Shown here: positions 11,401 to 23,400 of the stretch, piece after piece
How positions within the stretch are numbered: position 1 is the first letter of the stretch
Layout of the letters: each line of letters opens with the position of its first letter
From: Stomoxys calcitrans
Lineage: Eukaryota > Arthropoda > Insecta > Diptera > Muscidae
Length of the DNA: 64,000 nt
NCBI RefSeq assembly: GCF_963082655.1
Contig: NC_081556.1
Coordinates: 158,210,328 to 158,274,327, forward strand
Direction of reading: 5' to 3'
Position numbers and translations under genes: made by a program
Notes under the pieces: generated by a model
The model's database searches: none
Told to the model about the DNA's origin: nothing
Seen by the model: the letters and a program-made list of their open reading frames with translations, nothing else

Positions 11401-14400
11401 TAGTACAAGGTATTATTACAAAGTTGTTTGTAAAATCAAGAAGGGAGAGGCATAGATCCATTGATAAGTACACGAATCGACTTAAAATCACTGACTGATT
11501 CGATTTAGCTCTGTCCGTCCGTTGTGTACAAAGTAAATGCAAATTTTGCCCATGAACATTCCACTAAGGAACAGGGGCAAACTTCTCACATATCAATGAG
11601 TTCAGTCCGATTCAAGTTTAAGCTCAATGATAAGGGGCCTCCTTTTTATAGCCGAGTCCGAACGGCGTGCCGCAGTGCGACACCTCTTTGGAGAGAAATT
11701 TTACATGGTATTGTACCTCACAAATGTTGCCAGCATTAGGAGGGGAAAACCAACGCAAAATTGCCCATGAACATTAAGGAACAGGGCCAAACTTCTCACA
11801 TAGTGCTCTTCACCGAATGTTGTCAATGATATGGGGCTACCTTTTTATAGCCGAGTTGGTACGACGTGCCTCCGAGTTGGTACGACGATACCTTTTTGGG
11901 GAGAAGTATTAGGCAGCATTAGGGGGGGAATCCCCCGCAGACATTTTTTTCTGATCTTCCCGCTTCTAGATTCGAGACCAGGCGTTCTGCGCCATAAACG
12001 CTAAGGTGGCCTTCAAGCAGCGAGTAACCGTGGTTCATAGGTTAGCATACCCGCCTATGGTACACAAACGCCCGGGATCAAATCCCGCCGGCGTGAACAC
12101 CTTCAAACATTTTACAGCGGTGGTAATATTTCAGCCAAGTACAAAATGTGTTAGGTCACTTTTCAGTGATACACCGTTCGGATTCGGCATAAAACAGGAG
12201 GTCCCCATATCATTGAGCTTAAATTTGAATCGGGCAGCACTTAATTGATATTGTGAGAAGTTAATTTCCCACTGAGAGAAATAGTATTTTATTGGAAAAA
12301 AAGTGAACATAACTTGTGTTACGATTTATTAAGTAATAAATCCAATGGTATATACAAATATCTTGTACTTGTATTTCCATATGGCTAGGCACGTGTCTTT
12401 GCCCAACTGTTTTAATGAAGAGGTTGGTTGACTTAGTGAAAATCCACTGGAGAGGGAAGTGGTTGGTTATTTTGCAGTCTTCTTCAATTTTTCTTTCCAC
12501 AAGTTTAAAGTTTTGGGATATATGTATATGTCAGTTTCCCCTAAAGTATACAGTTGACCCACCCGGTTGGGTTTTTGACCACGACATCCATAATAATCTT
12601 TGGATTGGCAAGGTTAATATAAACAAGTGAAAACGTGTTAGGTTCGGGCATGCCGAACTTTGGATACCCACCACCATGGTCCAAAATAAGCTTCGTCTTT
12701 TGTAACAACTTCACTATCACATCCAAAGTAATATGCAATTGGGTTGCTGGTTTGGATCATATTTGATTCAGGTCTCAAGAACTCCTATACAAGCCACAGT
12801 TTCGGCGAAATCAAGCAACAAATCCGCTTTTATGGGAATAAGATCCTAAATTAAAAGATCGGTCTATATGACAGCTATATCTAAATATAGTCCAATCTGA
12901 ACCATATTTGAGTCGAATGTCGGGAGGCTTAAAGCAACGTACTGCCTCAAATTTTAGCGAAATCGGATAATAATTCCTGCTTTTATGGGCTTAAGACCCT
13001 CAATCGGCAGACCGGTGTATATAGGAGCTATAACTAAATATTTTCCGATCTGGACCATATTTAGGTGTGACGACGAACACAGTTTCATGTTTCAGCGAAA
13101 TCGTGTTATATGTGCAGATTTAATGGTCTCACAACCCTTGATCGGCCGATGGATCTATATGGCAGTTATATCAGAATATAGACCGATCTGAACCATATTT
13201 GACTTCAGAGATATGGGATAATAAAGCGTCTGTTTCCGACTTAAGATCCTAAACCGGCATATCGGTATATATGGCTGCTATATTTAAATATGGATGCTCG
13301 GTTTGAATACTGGGGCTTCTAGTACAACTTTCTGTTTAAAATTTCAGCGAAATCGGACAAAAAATATGATTTGTACGGGCTTAAGAGGCAAAATCGCCTG
13401 ACCGATCTATGTGGCAGCTATATAGAAATATAGTCCGATTTGGCCCATTCAAGAACTTAACCCTCGTATAGAAAAAATACGAGTCTGTGGAAAATTTCAA
13501 TGCAATATCTCAATTTTTAAAGACTGTAGCGCGGTTACGGACACACGGACGGATAGACGAACGAACGGACAGACACATGGACATCGTAAAATCGTCTTGG
13601 AATTTTATGACGATCAGAAATATATATTCTTTGTAGGGTCGGAAATAAATATTTCGATGTGTTGCCTATGGTGGTGGGTATGAAGACAGGGCTGCTAATA
13701 CTTATTTTAGCTAATGATGAGCAAACTCCTTTTCATAGCTAAGCCCAAAATATCGCCAGTCTTAGTAGGTGATAAGTAACTGTTAAAAAATCTCGCTCCA
13801 GGAATTGAACCAGGCGTTCAATCACTTATAGGCAGGCCAGAGTGGTCTTACCACTTCAATCTAAGAGATCATAACTATTTAACCTTATTGGAATAGCATG
13901 TCATTGGTAACAGATTCCGGTTTACAGCATTCCCTGCATTTAGACGGTTAAAACAACCGATATTTGTATTCTTATTTAAATGCTTTCATTTGAAGAAACT
14001 GCCGCCATTTAATTTAATTTTAATTACCACCAATTAAGGTCACTTTTAGCCGCCTTCCTCTATTAGGTTTTTATGGGGCGTATGGGAAACAACATCAAAA
14101 AATCTTTCAGAAAGTTCACAAACAACAATGCTAAGGAAAGCAAATTAACATCCAAATAAAAACAAAAGAAGTCGAATAAGTGAAAGGGAAAGAGAATGAA
14201 GTTCGGTGTACCTTGGGCCATTGTTTGGATTTAACAATCAAATGCAGAAAGAAAACAAAAGCCCCCAAAGTATTTAATAAAACGCTCATCTCGTCGGCAA
14301 AGAAAACTGACAGCATCTACGCGAAAAGGCAAAGTCAAAAAGACGGTGATGACAACGACAGCGAAGGCGATGCCTAACTCGATGAGGGAGGGAATAGGGG

Positions 14401-17400
14401 CTTGAGTACCAAAAGATGCATTCGAGCAATCGATATTTGTTTTCTTTTTCATTTGGGCCGCAGCTAATGTTGAGGTAAACCATCATCGTAAAAAGGCAAA
14501 TTCAATGTACATTTCTAAACATTAGTGTGAAGGGTGGGCGGACGGGCGAGCGGTTGTATAAACAAAACATTGAAAAAAAAAAAACCGATGGCAGCGGAAT
14601 TATAAGGAAGCCCAGAAAGATATTCGGAATATGTGAGACGGTGAAACAGCACGCGACCTACTTTCCTTGTGACAGCCACCAGCAATAACAGCAGCGGCAA
14701 CAAGACAACAACAGCAAAACATTCACTTAACAACAACACCACAAACACATAGGCACCAACATCAACTAGACGGCATATTGGTCGGTAGTCAGCCAGCCAG
14801 CCAGCCAGTCTGTCAGTCACCCACAAACAACAATCGAGCCATTGTCTATGGTGGCCTGTGAGGAGGAACCCATATTCCCATATATTCAAATTCTCCAAAA
14901 AGAAAGATACCCACACTGAGAAAGCATTCTCGCTAACATCAACACCAATGATAATAGCAGCAAAAAACAAAAAAACACGAACGAAACTTCGACTGCGCTG
15001 AAAGCAGCAAAAAAGGCGCTGCGCATGCGCACAAGCAGTTGTGGGGGCCATACATCTGGAAAGAGTTTTTCGGGCAGCGTTTCACCTATTCAGTGCTCCA
15101 ATGACCAGCGCTAGAGCGCTGACAATGCTGCTGGTAATGCTGTTGTCGCTACTTCAACGCCAAATTCCCAAGTTGTTGTTTTTGTGGTGCGGTTATTGCC
15201 GTTTCAACGAGCCATCTATTGTTGCTGGCATTGGCAAGTACGGCGACTATTGTCTGTCGTTCTAGCCGTCTCAATGACTAACTCGATGGCTGGCTGCATG
15301 GTGGGCTGACGAATTGGCGGCTGACCCAAAAAAGAAAATAATATTTAAAAATACTCAATACATGTATGTGCTACCAAGCAAAACAACAACAACAACAACA
15401 ATCGATACTGTGGCAGCGCATTGATTTGACTTTCAAAACATTTTGCAGAGAATGAGGAAAATGCAATAGACACCTTCGTTTGGAAGTACCAATATCGCAT
15501 GCACCATCGACAGCCTAAAGTGGAGATCAACACCTTCACTTAACCCATTCGTGAACTGAATCACATATTGCTTATACATAATTGGTGGGACAGCACTGAC
15601 TTTGGAATTTTTTGGATGTTTTGTTCTTTCTTAAACGTGAACCAATGCGGCCCAACCGTGGCACATAAGGTGACCCTGAATGGGTGGGTATGAATTTGGA
15701 CGGGGATATTAGAAAAAAATGTCTTAGCGGTCGTTATTTGTAAGGCCCTCAGTCACATAAAATGTTCCAGGGGTCTGCCGACTTTTCAGTTAATGGTATG
15801 GTCGTCGCTGTTTATTTTGACGGCTTACTAAACTCATGGTCCAGCTTAAATCAATATCAGAAAAAATTGGTCTTTTAAATCGAGAAATGATTGGTCTTAT
15901 GAGTTCTATGTGAAGCCTTAGTACATTATTTTGTGCCGGGGCTGAGATTTTACACATAGTATTCCATTACGACTTCCACCGTATTCAATTTCGGTATGTA
16001 ACCTAATATAGCTCCCATTCAGACCGGTCTCCTGATTTGAGATCTTGAGCACCTAGGAGAACTGGCAAAGTACTGATAATCGCAAAATTCGATATTTTCG
16101 ATACTCCTTTAAATAAATATCGATAGTATCGATACTATCGTCAATTTCCCATCACCGACATATATTGGGTTGCCCAAAAAGTAATTGCGGATTTTTCATA
16201 TAGTCGGCGTTGACAAATTTTTTCACAGCTTGTGACTCTGTAATTGCATTCTTTCTTCTGTCAGTTATCAGCTGTTACATTTTGCTTGCTTTAGAAAAAA
16301 GTGTAAAAAAGTATATTTGATTAAAGTTCATTCTAAGTCTTATTAAAAATGCATTTACTTTCTTTTAAAAAATCCGCAATTACTTTTTGGGCAACCCAAT
16401 ATTTCAAACAAAAGTGATTAGTAAAAATCTGGAGATTGATTTATATAGAAGCAATATCAATGCACAGACCGAATAAAACCTAATCAAATAAAGTCAGTTG
16501 GAGATCATGAGAGAAATCATTGTACAACATTTTAGCCAAATCGAATGAAAACTGCACCCTCTATAGGCGTAATGTATCGTATGAGATTCATTCAGTGTCG
16601 GATAGCTTATTTTTGTTCAATTATGCAAAAAATTTAACTATGCTGATAGTATCGATAGGAAAAATATCAATCGATATTTAGACAAAAAATAAAATATCGA
16701 TAGTGTCATCGATATTTTGCCAGTTCTAGCCCCTAGAAGCCGCAATTGTTATTCAATAGGTCTGAACTTGAGCATGTAGTGTTCTGTTATGAATTTCAAT
16801 AGTCGTGACGAATATGATGCATAATCTGATATATTGCAGCTATCATATAAACCGATCTCCCGATTTGACATCTTGAGCCGTAAGAAGACTCCATTGATAT
16901 ACGATTAGGCTGACATTTTGTACGTAGTGTTCTGTTTCGACTTCCAACAACCGTGCCATGTATAGTCCAAATCGGTCTATAGCCTGGTATTCCGGTCTAT
17001 AACAAAGTTCAAATACGCCTTTCAACTAAGTTTTGTAAACTTTTAGCAGAATTCATGGTAATGGGTTCCCAATTTTCGGCCTGGCCGAGCTTAGCACGCT
17101 TTTGTTGTTGTTGTAGCAGTATGTTGTGAACTAAGGCGGAAGCCCTTGCCGATGAAAGACTCCATCGGGTAAATCCGCTACGTACAATCGGCTGCCATGG
17201 CGTGCTTTTACTTGCCATGTGTAAAGTTGGTTCTCATGTCGGCATATGGTCGGCCATTTTGAATGTTTATCTAATTTTTTTACCCTCAACCAAAGGATGG
17301 GAAATATTGATCAAAGCAGTTGTGCGCAATTCTTATCCGACTTCTTGAAATTTTGCTCAATGAGATCTACTATTGTCAAAAACATCCAAGTCAAATATGG

Positions 17401-20400
17401 CCTGATTCGGTTTATTACCTTACATAGCTGCAATAGCATAGCAATTCTTATCCATTATCCTTTATTTGCCTATAAAGAGATACCGGGCAAAGAACTTGAC
17501 AAATGCGATCCACGGTGGACGCTATATAAGATTGGGTCCGGCCCGCTTAGCACGCTTTTACACGTTTTTACCATTTTGCTTAGGTTAGGTTGAAAAGAGT
17601 GTGCGGATATTAATCCGTCCCATGGCCACTATAGACATACACCTAAGCCAGTACTCGGTTTATTGTGCGCTCTAAATACTAAAAAGTGTTGTAGAGTCCT
17701 GTTGAAATTGTTCAGGAGATGTAGAAGCCATAACGCGACGACTCACAACTGGTGACCAATCGTGTGTAAATTCTTATGACGCAGACCAAGTCCGAAGATA
17801 GTGCGCCAATTTCGGTGTAATGTGAAGGTTTTGCCCAAAGTTCTCTTTAACTGCAGGGGCGTCAGAAAGGAGCGGAACCAACATTGCATCGTTGCTTGTG
17901 AGGGAATTTTTGAGTTTTTGCTCCCAAAACTTAAGAGTCCCATGAAAGTACGGCGCTACGATAGAGTCGATAAAAACTGCATCGAAGTAGGGGGAGGAGA
18001 TTGAACAAAATCACTAAACTTGACTTTTACTTTGAGGATTGCAAAATGTTGACATGGCTGGATTTTATCATGAGGTGATTACTTTGATGGGGGCGATATA
18101 AATAATATTTTTTAAAAAATGCAAAATTCGTTATTTGAACTACGAATAGGTGAATTTTGTGTCCGCTATAGCTTAGGTTTGAAGCAATGTAGTGCATTAG
18201 ACCCGTACTAGATATCCTTGCCGAATATTAGATTTTACTCGGTCTGTATTCATTTAAGGTTCATGTTTTCAGCGATTGAAATGAAATTTGGAACAGTGAG
18301 TACTATGAGACCCTTAGATACCCACGCTAAATATGGATGGATGAATCATATAAGATATTCCATTCATTTAAGGCTCAGTTTTTAATCATTTGGAATGAAA
18401 TTTGGAGCAATGAGTAATATAAGACCCTTAGACACCCATGCTAAATATGATCGTCATTGGACCATGCCACATACATCTATCCCCGATTTAATGCCTTGGT
18501 TTTATAAAAAGCGGATTTAATTGCAAATTGAAACAAAAAATTGTATTAGAAGACCCATCGATGACCGTGTGGAATATGGTCTATATTGTACCATAAGATA
18601 CACAATTAACGAATTCTGGCCATATCATTAGTTTTAAGATTATGAGCGTTGTGTAGGGAATCTACACTCTATAACTTTTACTCGCATAGCCAGTAACTTT
18701 TTATCACTTGATTTGTTTACCAATTCACCTAAATTATATGATTATGTAAAGGAAAAACAGCTGATTTCAAAGAATTGGCAAACGTATTAATTGACAAAAT
18801 GTTAGTGGTTTTTTGCAGTAATGCTCCACATAAGTACGATGTGGTAAGTAGTCCATTTTAAAAATGCCATCACATCATCACGCCAAGGGTTAAAAACAAG
18901 GCAATGACAGCAAATTCGAACAAGATCTTGAAAGAAACGTGACAGCCATGACTTTGGCTTTGGTTTTGGTTTAGCTTTGGTTGCGGTATGTGAGGTTGAC
19001 CATTTCGTTTTCTGTTATCTAGAAATTGTGAATGAGTCAATAAATAGTGGAAGTAAGCAATTTGTAGCGTAAAACGACGAACAGCCAAACTAACAAACGT
19101 ACAGTAAGTGAGCGACACACACATGCATAAGTCATGATATTCGTAGCGTGTGTGTGTGCAAAGTGCTGCACAGGAAAAAGCAAGAGGAGCAAAACTCGTT
19201 TCAGTTTGTAAGGTGGCTGAGGTTTCTTCTATCCACTGAAGCGCTCATTTGGTCTTTCTTACAAAAATGGATACTAATTTCATGCGAGTGTACGAACATA
19301 TAGAGGATATCGAAGCATCGTGGCATTTGGCTGGAGGCAATCGCAACATAACCTCTAGAATCCTAAAACCACAAACTACTCTGCAGGAATTGTGGCATGT
19401 GTGTGTACAACAAATATTTGTGGCCAGCACTCGGTCATCGTTCGTTAGTCCAAACTGTATGGTTGGCTATCAGTAAAAGTCATTAGTCCGAGTGTGCGCT
19501 AAAGTGCGATCAGATGGAGTTGCTGTGTGTGCAGTTCCTGATACTGGCGATTTGGATGGGTATGTTGCTGCCAAAGATGTTGATCTCTATGCAAATGTGT
19601 GTCGATGTCCCGTTAGAATGGAATGGAATTGATTTGGTGCTAAATGCTGCACTGGTTTCGCAATTTGTGCTGCATTTATTTGGTAACCTAGCTGGTTGGT
19701 TACTCCATCAGAATGGAGAGCTGAGAATAAGAATTATGAGCACGTCAAAGAAATTTAGGGGGAAAATACAGCAAAGTGCCATGAACCATGGCGATCTATG
19801 ACTGATGGGGGATACACACTTCATTTTGCAATGGGACTACCACAATGCATAGCTTCAACAACTAAATATCATCGACATGATTTTTGCTCGAGTGTAGCAC
19901 TAGCTCTGATGAGAGTGTGTCTCGCGCTTATTTTGTACCTTTTTTGGTATTTCGACGTATTTGTTCCTAAAGATAAGAAATCCATCAGATAATTACGTGA
20001 GAGAAAGTTAAAAAAAAACGCTGTCACTGATTTAACAGAAATAAAAATAAAACAAACAAAAACCACTACAAGAGAAACAGCAACCACTGCGTCAAGCTAC
20101 AGAGATGGAGATGTATAATATCGAAAATTTCAAAAGTGGAACATTAATATGATACAGGTTGTAGCTGCTGCTGCTGCCGCCATAGCTAACTATGGCCATG
20201 ATGGTGCTTGAAAGTCAGTGGGTGTGTGGTGTGTTAGGGGATACGACAAATGCCACAGAGTGCATCTTCGCTGTTAGACAACCATAATAGGCATTTTTTT
20301 TTTGCTTTTTTGTGGCCTATTGCTCTTTTGTAGAAACCAGGTGTGCTTCTCTTTTTGCCTGCAGGAAATTTTATTCCATGGAATGCTAAGCCATTTTCTG

Positions 20401-23400
20401 TTAGAAACTTGATACCTTGTGTCGGTGAATGTAGCCAACAAACAGGTCGGAACAAGTGCGCCTACTGCTTCATTAGTAAAACAAACAAATGAAATCTAGT
20501 CTTATTGAAAGAATTTTGTGGCAAACTGAAGACAAATAGCCATATAAAGTTGATGAAAAGCGGGCTGCGGAGAGGTTAGTCGTGGCGGAATAGAAGGTGT
20601 GTGACATGAATTGATTTGCTCAGTGATTGACCCGCAACAGAATTTCATTTCATTAAAAAAAATCTTTTTGTTTACTTTTGGACAACGATAGACAGACAAC
20701 TTCACATACTTTTCAATGCCAAACAAGCAAACAAAAGACTTAAGATACATACCCCGTTCAAAAAGCCAACAAGATTTATTGGCACCATTGGCTAGAATAT
20801 TTCTATGTGGATATGCAAATGGGCCTTCAATTTGTTGATTGATGGATGATAGACGATATGTTTGCCAATTTTGCTATTTTACTATTTTACTCGGAGGTTA
20901 AAGAAAGTTAATTGCAATTTAATTTTATGACTTCAGCGAGATAATAATGAGTGAGTATAGCATAATGATAAATGGACGAAAATTGAATATTGAACATTGC
21001 TTTGAGTGTTTTCTTAATGAGGCCAATAGGACTTTGGTTGAAGTTTAGAAGATTTCACTTGTTTATGGTAGAACTCATAAGCAAAAGTACAAAAACATGT
21101 TTAAAACATTACTGGAGGCAGAATAACAATTCGCTTACCGCTTCATAATAGAAACAAATTGTGTACATCTTTAAACAAAAGTTTGTGAATATTTCGTTTG
21201 AAATAAAGCCAAAGAAGCAGAATTACTTTTTGGGTTGCTTAATTCTCTTAAAAGGCAACGAATATTAAAATCTTAATAGCCAGAGCTTTTGTTTTCTTTT
21301 TTGAAATTATGATCTGAAAAAAAACGTTTTTAGATTTAGCTGCTCTATGGACCGATATTCCGATATATTCTCATGAATGGCGTATATTAACCCCTATAAT
21401 CCGATCTACCAATTGAACTCCTTGAGCTCATAAATTAAGTATTTTTCACGATGTCGTCAAAATTTGCAATAATGAAAACATAGGGCTGCTGTATTAGCAA
21501 ACATTTCTTACTGCGATTTCAACTAACAATATCTGATGTCTTGAATACACAAGTCTACTGAAATAGAAATTTGTGTGCTAATAAAAAAACTCGTGTTAGT
21601 TAACCGGATCATTAATTAATGATAAACCGGAACATTAATTAATGATAAACCGGAACATTAAATAATAAAGGATAAACCTCCTGCTAACAAATTTGGTTTT
21701 CTCGTCCACTTTTAAGGTAATTTAGAAGATATGGCAACATTACTCAGCAATTAGAGTGTTGGCGAACTCAAAAATTTGCACAAACTTTTACTGAAAGTCG
21801 TTCGTTTTCCAGTAAAAGAGAGTGTGAGAAAGAAAAACATTTGGAGAATTTTGTAAATGAGAGGTTGAAAATTTCTGCTGGAAGTTTTTTTCCCCAAACA
21901 GAATTTTCAATGACAAATTGTTACAGAATAAGTACGTGAACACACCGTTATATTACGAAGCAATCGGTAAACAAAAAACAGATGTATGTTTTGAGGCAAT
22001 GAGTCACTAACCAGCGTCCATCTTCCGGTTAAGGTTTATCGCTACGATAAACAATAAGCATATATTCAGAAAACCAAATTCCTTTAATCAGAAGAATATC
22101 GCACTATAAATTGTAACCGGATAAAGAGAAACCCGGCCTAAAAGTGCCAAATTTCATTAGAATCTATTAAAAAATTAACACATTATTGCAATAATACTTA
22201 AAATCAGACGAACATGTATGAGAGCAATATCTAACTGACTTTGACCAAAGATCGGTTAATAAATAAACGTAGTCGAATTCATAGAAGAAGACAATGTGTA
22301 AAATTTTGAGCATCTAAATCTGAAACGATTTCTAAAAAATCCACCAATAATCGTTAAAGTCATAAAACAATCCTTCGTGCCAAATTTCGTGAAGATTGTT
22401 TCACAATCAACCACATTATTGTAATATTACTCGAAATGGGACAAATATATTGGGTTGCCCAAAAAGTAATAGCGGATTTTTTAAAAGAAAGTAAATACAT
22501 TTTTAATAAAACTTAGAATGAACTTTAATCAAATATACTTTTTTACACTTTTTTTCTAAAGCAAGCTAAAAGTAGCAGCTGATAACTGACAGAAGAAAGA
22601 ATGCAATTACAGAGTCACAAGCTGTGAAAAAATTTGTCAACGCCGACTATATGAAAAGTACGCAATTACTTTTTGGGCAACCAATATATGAGAGCTATAC
22701 ATTAATCTGAATCGATTTAAGCAAATACCGTACATAGATGAGGAGAACGTTTATAAATGTGCTTGCAAAGGTTCCTCAAGTCAAAATATGCGAGACATAT
22801 ATACGGGAGCTTTATCTAAATCTGAGCACATTTAAATATAATTAACCACCAATCTGAAGAGTCAAAAGCAACTCTTCTCTGATCAGGCACTCTCGAGTAA
22901 TAAAGCGTGTTTATATTTAAAGGGCCAATGTTGAATGTGAACCACATCTAAACGTAAAGTTTTTCCTGCATTTCATTTGACATTACTCAACTTGAACCAT
23001 GGAAAGATACACAATCGAGCAAAGCGTTAAAGTTATTCAAAAGCAACACCGGCCCTTTAAATGTAACTATCTTTCACTTGAGGCCGAATTTGATAAGAGT
23101 AATTTAACCATTATTTCCATACTGTTTGTCCGAGTTCGCTAGCAACTATGTCTCCAGGGCGATCTAGTTGAACAATTACTCTTGAAATATATCTCTTACT
23201 TAAAGTGAGGCAAGATCGATGCAAATTTTTTAAAATATCTTTAAATTTAAAATCTGTAGAAATATGACAAAACTCCACAACTCGAGCTATGGAGTTTTTT
23301 TATATTGCCATAAAAACACTTAAAATATTTTTTATGTTTGCTGGTAATGGCTGGTCACTGAGTTCATCCATTTTTCATCAAACCTTCCAAAAAGGGAGAA

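Larger units (their letters stand above)
15951..17575 (+). repeat. Family-A periodic repeat block broken by nested insertions
   Basis: Family-A words (AATATAGCTCCCATTCAGAC, ATATTGCAGCTATCATATAA, ACAACCGTGCCATGT, TTGGCC/CCGAGCTTAGCACGC) lie before 16057, between 16728 and 17100, and again at 17280-17575 with the terminal module CACGGTGGACGCTATATAAG. Insertions at 16058-16727 and about 17105-17215 interrupt it. Confidence 0.6.

Noticed and set aside
14515..15051. 178-codon ATG-initiated minus-strand frame with hydrophobic segments
   Set aside because: Overlaps CAG/CCAG simple repeats and the NRF-1-type palindrome, matches no family I know, and has no splice or promoter support. Kept only as part of a non-coding island.
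17580..17595. TTAGGTTAGG as an insect telomere repeat
   Set aside because: Only two units within a dispersed repeat; Diptera lack TTAGG telomeres.
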